Below are positions 17,529-25,596 of a stretch of DNA of 64,000 nt, piece by piece. Made by a program: the position numbers and the translations under genes. A model generated the notes under the pieces. The model was not told the DNA's origin, searched no databases, and saw only the letters and a program-made list of their open reading frames with translations. The stretch spans positions 62,001-126,000 of the forward strand of contig DAHUZZ010000002.1 of NCBI GenBank assembly GCA_027314915.1, given 5' to 3'. Within the stretch, counting starts at the first letter, position 1, and the number at the start of each line of letters is the position of its first letter. Origin of the DNA: Thermoplasmata archaeon. Lineage in GTDB: Archaea > Thermoplasmatota > Thermoplasmata > Lutacidiplasmatales > UBA184.

Positions 17529-17789
17529 ATGGGCGGAACCACCCCGAGGACGGCGTGGATCGTCGCCCCGCCGGAGATCTGCGTGCTCTGCAAGGAGCCG
17601 CTCACCCGGCCCAGCGACAGCAGCTCCTGGAACGGCCGGCCGGCCCACCGCGAGTGCGTGCGGGTGCACCTGATCCAGCGGGACCCCGCCTTCCGGGAGT
17701 GGGGGAGCGGGGAGGACGGGCCCGACGAGGTGCCCGAGGTCTCCGATGAGCTCGCGCCGCGCGAGGACGACGACGAGGACACCGGCTGA
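17529..17789 (+). CDS. Small zinc-finger-like acidic protein (86 aa)
   Basis: The ATG at 17529 is preceded by GGGGGGA 5 bases upstream; an alternative ATG lies at 17514. The protein contains EICVLCKEPL and PAHRECVRVH about 20 residues later, a CxxC...HxxC metal site like half of a LIM or treble-clef finger. It ends in a strongly acidic tail. It may be a nucleic-acid or protein-binding adaptor. No family is confidently recognised. Confidence 0.55.
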   Translation: MGGTTPRTAWIVAPPEICVLCKEPLTRPSDSSSWNGRPAHRECVRVHLIQRDPAFREWGSGEDGPDEVPEVSDELAPREDDDEDTG

Positions 17790-17812
17790 GACGCGGCGCC
17801 GGTAGCTCACTT

Positions 17813-17865
17813 TCGAGGGCGTCCCCTCTCCGTTCGTGAAGGTCCGGAGAGGGTAGTGCCCTCGA
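17813..17865 (+). other. Two-part stem-loop upstream of the radical SAM gene
   Basis: The outer arms TCGAGGGC (17813-17820) and GCCCTCGA (17858-17865) pair over 8 bp. The inner arms CCCTCTCCG (17824-17832) and CGGAGAGGG (17845-17853) pair over 9 bp with a 12-nt loop. It lies between the small zinc-finger gene and the radical SAM gene, so it could end the first transcript or control the second. There is no T-run after it. Confidence 0.45.
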
Positions 17866-17938
17866 TGACACAATCAATAAGAACCCTATCGAGGTCTTTG
17901 AGCCGCCGGCCGTCGCGCGTCGACGGCGGGAATGGAAC

Positions 17939-19531
17939 ATGCCGGAAGTCGTCATGACCTGCGATTGGACCATGATGAGCGACCACAACGGCAAGGAGTT
18001 CCTGGGGTTCGGCACCACGACGCCGGCCTACATCCTCCCGGAGCGCGCCTACCAGCGGATGTTCTACCCGGTGATGGCGACGGACGAGCACGGCTTCCCC
18101 AAGATGGCCCCGTACGGGATGCGCAAGATCGAGGCCGCGCTCCTGGACGACGGCATCGACGCCCGGATCGTCCACCCGAGCCACCTCGACAAGTACATGC
18201 CGGGCCCGGCCAAGGTGCTCATGATCAGCGGGCACGACTACTTCGGGCTCAACCCGCCCTCCTCGACGTTCTCCGGCGTGATGAAGAAGGAGCCGCTCAA
18301 CTGCGTGAACTTCAAGCGGATGCTGCGGCAGCCGCACGTGCAGGCGGCGCGCCGGCAGGGCATGAAGCTCATCGCCGGGGGCCCGTGCGCCTGGCAGCTC
18401 TCGCCCGCCACCCGGATGAAGGTGCCCTGGATCGGGGAGTTCGTCGACTCCATCGGCGGCATCGACTGCGTGGTGGAGGGGGAGGCGGACGTCTACGTGC
18501 GGGAGCTCGTCCGCAAGGCGCTCCGGGACGAGTTCCTTCCGCCGCACGTGGTGCTCGCCCCCAAGGAGGCGCCCAAGGTCGAGCAGATCTCGACGATCCG
18601 CTACCCCTCGGTGAACGGCCTCATCGAGATCGGGCGCGGCTGCTGCCGGGGCTGCTCGTTCTGTTCGGTGACCACCCGGCCCACGCGGTGGTATCCGCTC
18701 GAGAAGATCGAGGCCGAGCTCAAGATCAACGCCGCGGTGGGGGTCAAGAAGGGGCTGTTGCATTCCGACGACGTCTACTTCTACGGCAGCCCCAACGTCA
18801 TGCCCAAGGAGGAGAAGCTCCTCCCGCTGCTCAAGCTCGCGAAGCAGCACTACGCCCAGGTCGGGTGGAGCCACGTGGCCGTGGCCTCCCTCATGACCAA
18901 GCCCAAGCTGCTGAGCAAGTGCGCCGAGATCATCGTCGACGACAAGCAGAGCTGGTGGGGCGTCGAGGTCGGGGTCGAGACCGGCAGCCCCCGGATCATC
19001 ACGACCGGCATGCCCGGGAAGGTCGCGCCGTTCAAGGCCTCCCAGTGGCCGGAGCTCGTGGTCCAGGCGGCCGGGCTCATGAACGACAACCACGTCTACC
19101 CGGCGTGCACCTTCATCGTCGGCCTCCCCCAGGAGACCGAGGACGACGTCCTCAAGACGATCGAGCTCATCGACAACCTCTGGGACTTCAAGGCGATCCT
19201 GGTCCCGATGTTCTTCGTGCCGCTCGGTCACCTCAAGTCGAAGGACTGGTTCCGGAAGGACCGGCTCTCCCCCGTCCAGGAGGAGCTCCTGAAGCGCGCG
19301 CTCACCCACGGGCTCCGCCAGTCGAAGACCCTCCTGCGGGAGTTCTTCGACTGGGAGACGAACCACCGGGTCGCCTACCGGGCCGGCTTCCGCGGGTTCG
19401 TGAGCTTCATCCAGCTCCTCGCCAAGATGAACGGGCTCTGGAGCGAGCCGCGCCACCCGCCGGTGAAGATCCAGGACCCGAACCTGACGCCGGACCGGCT
19501 GCCGGTCCCCACGATCCCGGTCCGCGAGTAG
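17939..19531 (+). CDS. B12-binding domain radical SAM protein (possibly GrsA-like)
   Basis: The 530-aa protein has an N-terminal B12-binding-type region (residues 1-200) and then a radical SAM core. The 4Fe-4S motif lies in GRGCCRGCSFCSV (CxxxCxxC, near residue 236), and further signature strands include GVEVGVETGSPRII and CTFIVGLPQETEDD. The lead MSDHNGKEFLGFGTTTPA and overall plan resemble archaeal lipid-modifying radical SAM enzymes such as GDGT ring synthases, but this cannot be settled by eye. It stands alone, with a TATA-like CAATAAG near 17873 giving a leader of some 35-40 nt. Confidence 0.8.
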   Translation: MPEVVMTCDWTMMSDHNGKEFLGFGTTTPAYILPERAYQRMFYPVMATDEHGFPKMAPYGMRKIEAALLDDGIDARIVHPSHLDKYMPGPAKVLMISGHDYFGLNPPSSTFSGVMKKEPLNCVNFKRMLRQPHVQAARRQGMKLIAGGPCAWQLSPATRMKVPWIGEFVDSIGGIDCVVEGEADVYVRELVRKALRDEFLPPHVVLAPKEAPKVEQISTIRYPSVNGLIEIGRGCCRGCSFCSVTTRPTRWYPLEKIEAELKINAAVGVKKGLLHSDDVYFYGSPNVMPKEEKLLPLLKLAKQHYAQVGWSHVAVASLMTKPKLLSKCAEIIVDDKQSWWGVEVGVETGSPRIITTGMPGKVAPFKASQWPELVVQAAGLMNDNHVYPACTFIVGLPQETEDDVLKTIELIDNLWDFKAILVPMFFVPLGHLKSKDWFRKDRLSPVQEELLKRALTHGLRQSKTLLREFFDWETNHRVAYRAGFRGFVSFIQLLAKMNGLWSEPRHPPVKIQDPNLTPDRLPVPTIPVRE

Positions 19532-19538
19532 GCGCCGG

Positions 19539-20087
19539 CTACTCCTCTTCCGGAGGGAGCCCGCCCTCGGGGACCGGTGCGGGCCCCCGGCGCTCGGGAC
19601 GGTGCAGGGCGGGCGCGGGGCGGTACTCGGGGATCGGCTCCGACTCCTCGTCGAGCGAGGAGGAGCCCACGACCTCGAGCGCGCACTCGCGGCCGTTGCC
19701 GTCGTAGGCCCGCCACATCCCGGAGGTGTACGGGGCGCCGAGGATGACGTGCCGCCGGCCCCAGTGCCGGAAGAGCAGGACGTCGGCGTCCGACGGGTGG
19801 AGCGCTCCCGACGGGTGGGAGTGGACCGTGCCGGCCACGCCCAGGTCCACGTGCAGCATGTAGAGCTGGAAGTTCGCGTGCCGGCGCCCGGCGGTGGTGC
19901 CCGGCAAGAGCAGGAGATCGGAGATGACCCCGGGCGGGTCCGCGCGCAGGACGCCCCCGAACTCGTTCGGCAGCGCGCTCCGGGCGCAGGCGAGCGCGGA
20001 GTCCAGGCACCGCCGCGTGATGGCGGTCGGCGTCCCCCCGAGGGGGACGTTCCCCCGATCGCGCCGCCTACGCTGAGGGCGGAACAT
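19539..20087 (-). CDS. JAMM/MPN-domain metalloprotease
   Basis: The 182-aa protein has an N-terminal Glu (NEFGGVL) and then TVHSHPSGALHPSDADV, the JAMM zinc motif HxHPxxxx...SxxD. This marks an isopeptidase of the Rpn11/AMSH type. Archaeal members can remove SAMP-type ubiquitin-like modifiers. The acidic and Pro-rich C-terminus is probably disordered. Its start lies within the last 20 bases of the NAD kinase gene. Confidence 0.82.
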   Translation of the reverse strand: MFRPQRRRRDRGNVPLGGTPTAITRRCLDSALACARSALPNEFGGVLRADPPGVISDLLLLPGTTAGRRHANFQLYMLHVDLGVAGTVHSHPSGALHPSDADVLLFRHWGRRHVILGAPYTSGMWRAYDGNGRECALEVVGSSSLDEESEPIPEYRPAPALHRPERRGPAPVPEGGLPPEEE

Positions 20088-20937
20088 CGAAGCCCTCCCC
20101 GTCGGACTCGAGCCAGGGGAGGATGTTCTTCCCGCGGAGCTTCCGGAAGTACTGCCGCGCGATCCGGACGAAGAGCGCCTTGCGCGCGGAGCGGTAGCAG
20201 AGGACCTCGCCGCCCGCCGGCAGCGGGGCCTCGACGCCCCCGTCCACCACCACCACCCCGTCCCTTCCGGGCAGGAGCCGGATCGCGATGGTCCGGAGCG
20301 GGTCCAGGACCACCGCCCGGGCGACGGCCGGGAACGGCGCGAGCCCCGTCACGATCATCGCCTCGACCGTGGGATCGACGATCGGGCCGCCGGCGGACAT
20401 CGAGTAGGAGGTGGAGCCGGTCGGCGTCGCCACCATCAAGCCGTCGGCGCGGACCCTCCCGAGGCGGGCCCCGTCGACGGCGACCTCGAAGAACCGCATC
20501 TTGGCGACCTGGTTCGAGTGGACGACCACCTCGTTGATCGCGTCCGCCAGGAAGACCCCGTCGATCTGCGCGGCGATCTGCATCCGCTCCTCGAGGTTGT
20601 ACTGGCCCGAGACGACCCGGTCGAGGGCGGCGGAGAACTCCTCGGGCCGGTCGCCCTCGACCTCGGCGAGGAAGCCCACGGTCCCGCCGTTCACGGGCAA
20701 GAGGGGGATCGTCGAGCGCTGGACGCAGTTGAGGAAGGTGCCGTCGCCCCCGACGGCGATGAGCACGTCGGCGCGCATCTCCTCGAGCGGCGGCCCCTCG
20801 CGCCCCGGCCCCCCGAGCGCCTCCGCCGTCTCGGAGGAGAGGACGAGCTCGGCGCGGCCCTCCAGCCGGGCGAGGGCGGCCCGGGCGAGCTCGAGCGCCC
20901 GGGGGCGCCGGGGGTTGGCGTGGAGGCCGATCCTCAT
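20068..20937 (-). CDS. nadK: NAD kinase
   Basis: The 289-aa protein phosphorylates NAD to NADP. The key motif GGDGTFLN is near residue 65, with NGGTVGFLAE, the NE pair in DAINEVVVHS, and ATPTGSTSYSMSAGGP. The length is typical. The ATG overlaps the stop of the upstream IMPase-family gene as ATGA, and the JAMM gene follows with an overlap. This gene order resembles the fused NAD kinase/NADP phosphatase of methanogens (MJ0917), split here in two. Confidence 0.92.
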   Translation of the reverse strand: MRIGLHANPRRPRALELARAALARLEGRAELVLSSETAEALGGPGREGPPLEEMRADVLIAVGGDGTFLNCVQRSTIPLLPVNGGTVGFLAEVEGDRPEEFSAALDRVVSGQYNLEERMQIAAQIDGVFLADAINEVVVHSNQVAKMRFFEVAVDGARLGRVRADGLMVATPTGSTSYSMSAGGPIVDPTVEAMIVTGLAPFPAVARAVVLDPLRTIAIRLLPGRDGVVVVDGGVEAPLPAGGEVLCYRSARKALFVRIARQYFRKLRGKNILPWLESDGEGFDVPPSA

Positions 20938-21746
20938 CGCGGGGCCTCCGACCGGGCCTGCTCCATCCACCGCGCGTCCCCCCACGCCGTGACGCTCGTG
21001 TGCTGCTCGAGGGCGAGCGGGAGGTCGTCGATGGGAAGGAAGCGGGCATCGGCGACCCCCCCGCCCGCCTCCAGGAGGATGCGGTAGGCGGCCGCGATGT
21101 CGGTCACCCGGAGGTTCCGCTCCTCCGGCGCGTTCTCGAACAGGTAGGCGTCGCCGCTCCCCTGGGCCACCAGGCTCATCTCGAGCGAGGCGCAGCCGAG
21201 CGAGCGCACCCGGCGGCTGCGCGGCACCCACCCCACGGTCCGCGCCGTCGCGTGGCGCCCCAGATTGAGGAAGACGAGCTCGCTCCGGGCTTCCCAGGGC
21301 CGGGTGCGGATCGGCCGACCGTCCCGGAACGCCCCCCCTCCCCGTTCCGCCCAGTAGGTCACGCCGGTCATCAGATCGTGGACGACGCCGAGGTCGATGC
21401 CGGCCAGGCTTCCGGACCCGAGCGCGAGCGAGATGGTGGCGGAGGGGATCCGTCGGAGCGCGTTGTGGGTGCCGTCGATCGGATCCACCACGAGCGTCTT
21501 CTCCGATCCGCGGTCGAGGAGCCCGATCTCCTCGCTGATCACGTTCCAGGCGAACCCCTCGGAACGCACGGAGTCCAGGATCTGGCTCTCCGCCGCCCGG
21601 TCGAGCTCCTCCGTCGGCGAACCGTCGGCGCCCATCCCGACCACGTCGGCCCGGTGCGGCGACCCGTTCGCGAGCCGGTAGGCGCGGTGCGCGGCGGCGC
21701 AGATCCGGAACAGGACCTCGAGCTCGGGCGACCGCGAGGGCGGCAC
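20934..21746 (-). CDS. Inositol monophosphatase / FBPase / NADP phosphatase family protein
   Basis: The 270-aa lithium-sensitive phosphatase-family protein has the metal motif WNVISEEIGLL (Glu), DPIDGTHN near residue 86, and a late GDAYLFE...VTDIAAAYRILLEAGG region, where the usual WD is read as TD. Archaeal members hydrolyse inositol phosphate, fructose-1,6-bisphosphate or NADP. Because it is translationally coupled to NAD kinase, NADP phosphatase is a good guess. The GTG at 21746 has a TATA-like CAGATAAG about 27 bp upstream. Confidence 0.82.
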   Translation of the reverse strand: MPPSRSPELEVLFRICAAAHRAYRLANGSPHRADVVGMGADGSPTEELDRAAESQILDSVRSEGFAWNVISEEIGLLDRGSEKTLVVDPIDGTHNALRRIPSATISLALGSGSLAGIDLGVVHDLMTGVTYWAERGGGAFRDGRPIRTRPWEARSELVFLNLGRHATARTVGWVPRSRRVRSLGCASLEMSLVAQGSGDAYLFENAPEERNLRVTDIAAAYRILLEAGGGVADARFLPIDDLPLALEQHTSVTAWGDARWMEQARSEAPR

Positions 21747-21769
21747 ATCCGCCCGACCGTGTTGCGATT

Positions 21770-21814
21770 CTTATCTGTTCGGACCCCGAACCCCGGCGAA
21801 CTCAGGCTTATCTG
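21770..21814. promoter_or_regulatory. Pair of CTTATCTG TATA boxes between divergent genes
   Basis: The identical 8-mer CTTATCTG occurs at 21770-21777 and 21807-21814. The first is about 27 bp from the minus-strand start at 21746, the second about 26 bp from the plus-strand start at 21836. Both copies have the same orientation on the DNA but would be read in opposite directions. Confidence 0.5.
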
Positions 21815-21835
21815 CCCCATCCCGGTGCGTTTCCG

Positions 21836-23068
21836 GTGGAGCTCCAATTCCTCGGCGGGGCGAGCGAGATCGGCTCGCTCGGCCTCCTGGTGCGCGACCA
21901 GGGCCGCACCCTCCTCTTCGACTACGGCATGACCCCGACCGACCCCCCGCAGTACCCCCGGCCGGTCCCGCTCAACGTCGACGCCGCCTTCCTCTCCCAC
22001 GCCCACCTCGACCACTCGGGGATGATGCCGCTGCTGAGCCGGCTCCCCCGGGCCCAGGTCGTCGCGACCCCGGTGACCGCGGCCGTCACGGACCTCCTCT
22101 GCAAGGACTCCCTCAAGGTCGCCAAGATGGAGGGATACCTCGAGCCGTTCACCCCGGACGACATCCGCTCCCTCCACAGCCGGTTCGAGACCCACCCGCT
22201 CCGGGGCGCCTACCGACGCCACGGGCTCGAGGTGGAGCTGCACGGGGCCGGGCACATCCCCGGCGCGGCGATGTACCTCTACCGGGGCGCGAAGGACGTG
22301 CTCTTCACCGGGGACATCTCCGGGCTGCCGAGCCGTCTCGTGGGCGCCGCCCAGCCCGCCGAGTGCGACGTGCTCGCGATGGAGTCCACCTACGCCGGCC
22401 GGGAGCACCCCGACCGGAAGCTCACCGAGGACCGGCTCCGGCAGCGGATCGAGGAGACGCTCTCGGACGGCGGCAAGGTCCTCATCCCGGCCTTCGCCGT
22501 CGGTCGGGCGCAGGAGGTCCTGCTCGCGCTCCACCACGCCGGGTTCGAGGTCTGGCTCGACGGCATGGCCCGCAAGGTCAACGACATCTACCGCGCCGCC
22601 CCGGAGGCGCTGCGCGACGCGAAGAGGTTCCACCACGCGGCCGACGCGGTCCACGCGGTCGAGCACCAGGGGCAGCGACGCCACGCCCTCCGGGAAGCCG
22701 ACGTCATCGTGACCACGGGCGGCATGCTCGACGGGGGACCGGTCCTCTACTACCTCTCGGAGATGTACCGCGACCCCCACCACGCGATCTTCCTCACCGG
22801 CTACCAGGTCGAGGGTTCGAACGGGCGCCAGCTCGTCGAGCAGGGGACCGTCACCATCGACGAGGTGACGGTGCGGCCCGCCTGCCAGGTCGAGTCGTTC
22901 GACTTCTCCTCCCACGCGGGGCACACCGAGCTCGTCGACTTCGCCCGGAAGACCGGGGCGAAGGAGATCCTCCTCATGCACGGCGACCGGCGCGAGGACC
23001 TCGCCCGGTCCCTCCGGGAGTTCGCCGAGGTGCGGCAGCCGGAGAACGGCGAGAAGTTCACGCTGTAG
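21836..23068 (+). CDS. Beta-CASP metallo-beta-lactamase ribonuclease (aCPSF2 type)
   Basis: The 410-aa protein starts directly in the metallo-beta-lactamase fold. It carries HAHLDHSGM (HxHxDH), GAGHIPGA, LFTGDIS and then the beta-CASP motifs (MESTYAGREH, IPAFAVGRAQE, and the later SSHAGH). It lacks N-terminal KH domains, which matches archaeal aCPSF2 rather than aCPSF1. It is an endo/5'-3' exoribonuclease in RNA processing. The GTG start has a TATA box 26 bp upstream. Confidence 0.88.
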   Translation: MELQFLGGASEIGSLGLLVRDQGRTLLFDYGMTPTDPPQYPRPVPLNVDAAFLSHAHLDHSGMMPLLSRLPRAQVVATPVTAAVTDLLCKDSLKVAKMEGYLEPFTPDDIRSLHSRFETHPLRGAYRRHGLEVELHGAGHIPGAAMYLYRGAKDVLFTGDISGLPSRLVGAAQPAECDVLAMESTYAGREHPDRKLTEDRLRQRIEETLSDGGKVLIPAFAVGRAQEVLLALHHAGFEVWLDGMARKVNDIYRAAPEALRDAKRFHHAADAVHAVEHQGQRRHALREADVIVTTGGMLDGGPVLYYLSEMYRDPHHAIFLTGYQVEGSNGRQLVEQGTVTIDEVTVRPACQVESFDFSSHAGHTELVDFARKTGAKEILLMHGDRREDLARSLREFAEVRQPENGEKFTL

Positions 23069-24152
23069 GCGCGGGACCGTCCTCGCCGTCGGCCGGGGCG
23101 GCCGCCTGGAGCCGGGCCTGGACCTCGCCGAGCGCGGCGTCGATCCGGCGCTTGAGCTCGGGCAGGCCGGCGCCCGTCGTCGCCGAGACCTCGAGCCGGC
23201 CGGAGGGCTCGTGGGGCAGGTCCGACTTCGTCTCCACCTCGATCACGGGGATGCTCGGGTACTCCCGCTTCCAGCGCGCGAGGAGCGTCTCCTGCTCGGC
23301 CCGCGCGTAGCCGCACCGCTCGGTGGGATCGAGCACGAAGAGGATCACGTGGGCGGCCACCTCCATCGTGGCCCGCGCCTCGGTCTCCGCCGGGTTCGTA
23401 CGACCGCTCCGGTCGAGGAGCCCCGGCGTGTCCACCACCTGCATCCGGTCGAATCCCAGGTCGGCGTGCCCGACGGAGATCGCGAGCGTGGTGAACGGGT
23501 AGTCGGCGATCTGGGGGTGCGCGCTCGACAGGCGCGCCACCAGCGAGGACTTCCCGACGTTGGGAAAGCCGGCCACGACGAGCGTCGGGACCCCCGGGCG
23601 CAGCCGGGGGCGGACGTCCAGGAAGTGCTCGACCTCGCGGAGCTGCTCCAGATCGGCATCGACCTCCCGGAGGAAGCTCGCGAGCCGTCCGTAGGCGCGA
23701 CGGACCGACGCGCCGAACTCCTCCTCGGTCCCGAAACGGCGCAGCGACCGCTGCTCGTCCGTCGCCATCTGACGGATCCGGGTGGCCGCCCGGCCCACCC
23801 GCGCCACCGCCCGGGGGAGGGTGGACGGACCGAACCGATCGGCGACCAGGCGCTCCTCGAGCGGGCTCAACCCCGGCGCCGCGAACCGCTTCGTGGCGAG
23901 CCGGAGGTGCCGCTGGGCCACGGCGCTCGTCCGCACGATCTTGAGCAGCGCGCGCCGTCGGGCGCGGTCGAGCCGATCGCTCCCGTGGGGGGTGGCCCGG
24001 TAGCCGCGGCGGAAGGCGATGTCCAGGATGACGGAGGAGGGGCGGCCGCCGGTGAGGGCCGCGCCGCGGTCCTCGCGGCCCTTGCGCGGGCCGGGGCGAC
24101 CGCGGGCCCGGGGGCGCGCGGGGGTGCGGCCGGGACGCTTCCGGGGCGGCAT
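23058..24152 (-). CDS. NOG1-like ribosome-assembly GTPase
   Basis: The 364-aa protein has an Arg/Lys/Pro-rich basic tail (residues 1-40), a helical NOG1 N-domain, and a GTPase domain with GFPNVGKSSL (G1), DTPGLLDRSG (G3) and ETKSDL (G4-like). Order and spacing match nucleolar GTP-binding protein 1, which acts in large-subunit assembly. The extended basic N-terminus fits rRNA binding. It is divergent from gcvPA and appears to share its TATA box. Its 3' end overlaps the aCPSF2 gene by 11 bases. Confidence 0.85.
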   Translation of the reverse strand: MPPRKRPGRTPARPRARGRPGPRKGREDRGAALTGGRPSSVILDIAFRRGYRATPHGSDRLDRARRRALLKIVRTSAVAQRHLRLATKRFAAPGLSPLEERLVADRFGPSTLPRAVARVGRAATRIRQMATDEQRSLRRFGTEEEFGASVRRAYGRLASFLREVDADLEQLREVEHFLDVRPRLRPGVPTLVVAGFPNVGKSSLVARLSSAHPQIADYPFTTLAISVGHADLGFDRMQVVDTPGLLDRSGRTNPAETEARATMEVAAHVILFVLDPTERCGYARAEQETLLARWKREYPSIPVIEVETKSDLPHEPSGRLEVSATTGAGLPELKRRIDAALGEVQARLQAAAPADGEDGPAPTA

Positions 24153-24177
24153 CGTCGGGGACGGCTGCCCCGCAACG

Positions 24178-24184
24178 ATTTATG
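24178..24184. promoter_or_regulatory. Shared TATA box of NOG1 and gcvPA
   Basis: ATTTATG is the only A+T-rich block between the two genes. Its centre is 27 bp from the gcvPA GTG (24208) and 29 bp from the NOG1 ATG (24152), so one box may direct transcription both ways. Confidence 0.55.
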
Positions 24185-24207
24185 CTGGTGGGTTCCCCAC
24201 GGCCGCG

Positions 24208-25596
24208 GTGGCGCGCTTCATCCCGTCCGAGCCCGGCGAGGAGGAAGGGCTCCTTCGCGAGCTCGGGATCTCCTCCACCGAGGAGCTGTTCCGGGACGTC
24301 CCGCAGAAGGTGCGGCTGGGGCGCCTCGGCGTCGGGGCGGCGCTCGAGGAGCGCGAGGTGGTGGCGCTCCTCGACCGTCTCCTCGCCAAGAACCGGCCGT
24401 TCACCAAGGACCCCGCGTTCCTCGGCGGCCGCATCCCCATCCGGTTCCTGCCCGCGGCCGTGGACGCCATCCTGCAGCGGAGCGAATTCTACACCTCCTA
24501 CACGCCCTACCAGCCCGAGGCCAGCCAGGGGATGCTCCAGGCGCTCTTCGAGTTCCAGAGCCTCTGGGTCGAGCTCACCGGCCTCGACGCGGCCAACGCC
24601 TCGCTCTACGACGGGGCCACCGCGGCGGGCGAGGCGCTCCTCCTCTGCCACCGGATCCGGCCCGGGAGGCGGTTCCTCGTACCCTCGAGCCTGCCCTGGG
24701 AGGAGAAGAGCGTGCTCGCGAACTACGCCACCGGCCCCGGCGTGCGCGTCGAGGAGATCCCCTTCGATCCCGCGACGGGGCGGCTCGATCTCGAAGCGGT
24801 CCGGGCGGAGGTAAAGCGGGGCGACGTCTGCGGGCTGCTCGCCGATCTTCCGAACGGCTTCGGCGTCGTGGACGAGGGGCTCCCGGAGCTCAAGGGGATC
24901 CTGGGCGACCTCCCCCTCGTCGTCTCCGCCGACCCGCTCGCGCTCACCGTGCTCGAGCCCCCCGGCGCCTGGGGCGCGGACGTGGTCATCGGGGAGGGCC
25001 AGGGCTTCGGCATGCCCCCGTCCTACGGGGGCCCCCTGCTCGGCCTGTTCGCCTGCCGCTCCGAGCACCTCCGGATGACCCCGGGCCGGATCGTCGGCGC
25101 GACGCGCGACGCCGAGGGGCGCCGGGCGTTCTCCCTCACCCTCCAGACCCGGGAGCAGCACATCCGGCGCTCGCGGGCCACGTCGAACATCTGCACCAAC
25201 GAGTCGCTCCTCGCGCTCGCCTTCGTCGCCTACGCGAGCGTCGTGGGACCCCGGGGGCTCGCCGAGCTTGCGCAGCGTCTGAACGAGCGGGCCCGGACGC
25301 TCGCCTCGGCGCTGGCGGAGGTCCCGGGGCTTCGGGCCCCGGCCTTCGATGCGCCCTACCTCTGGGAATTCGCGGTGGCGGTGGCCGACGGGAACGCGGA
25401 GGCGTTCCTCGAGCGGGTGCGGCGGGGCCGCGTCCTCGGCGGGAGCCCGCTTTCCGACCCCCGGCCCGGGGCGCCGGCCGGGCTCGGGGGGCTGTTCCTC
25501 ACCGCGGCGACCGAGTACACGGACGAGCGGGCGATCCGCAAGTACGCCCGGCTCGCGCGGGGCGCGGTCCGAGCGTCCCCGGGGGGCGCGGCATGA
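24208..25596 (+). CDS. gcvPA: Glycine dehydrogenase (decarboxylating) subunit 1
   Basis: This 462-aa subunit is the N-terminal half of the glycine cleavage P-protein in organisms with a split enzyme. It opens ARFIPSEPGEEEGLLRELG and includes EFYTSYTPYQPEASQG, SLYDGATAAGEA and TSNICTNESL, all family hallmarks. It decarboxylates glycine together with subunit 2, passing the aminomethyl group to lipoyl-H protein. The GTG at 24208 is chosen from the TATA box 27 bp upstream. gcvPB overlaps as ATGA; gcvH and gcvT are not in the window. Confidence 0.93.
   Translation: MARFIPSEPGEEEGLLRELGISSTEELFRDVPQKVRLGRLGVGAALEEREVVALLDRLLAKNRPFTKDPAFLGGRIPIRFLPAAVDAILQRSEFYTSYTPYQPEASQGMLQALFEFQSLWVELTGLDAANASLYDGATAAGEALLLCHRIRPGRRFLVPSSLPWEEKSVLANYATGPGVRVEEIPFDPATGRLDLEAVRAEVKRGDVCGLLADLPNGFGVVDEGLPELKGILGDLPLVVSADPLALTVLEPPGAWGADVVIGEGQGFGMPPSYGGPLLGLFACRSEHLRMTPGRIVGATRDAEGRRAFSLTLQTREQHIRRSRATSNICTNESLLALAFVAYASVVGPRGLAELAQRLNERARTLASALAEVPGLRAPAFDAPYLWEFAVAVADGNAEAFLERVRRGRVLGGSPLSDPRPGAPAGLGGLFLTAATEYTDERAIRKYARLARGAVRASPGGAA

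Noticed and set aside
17807..21049. 1,080-codon minus-strand open frame
   Set aside because: Runs through the radical SAM, JAMM and NAD kinase genes in a shadow frame; composition is non-protein-like and the real genes have clear motifs.
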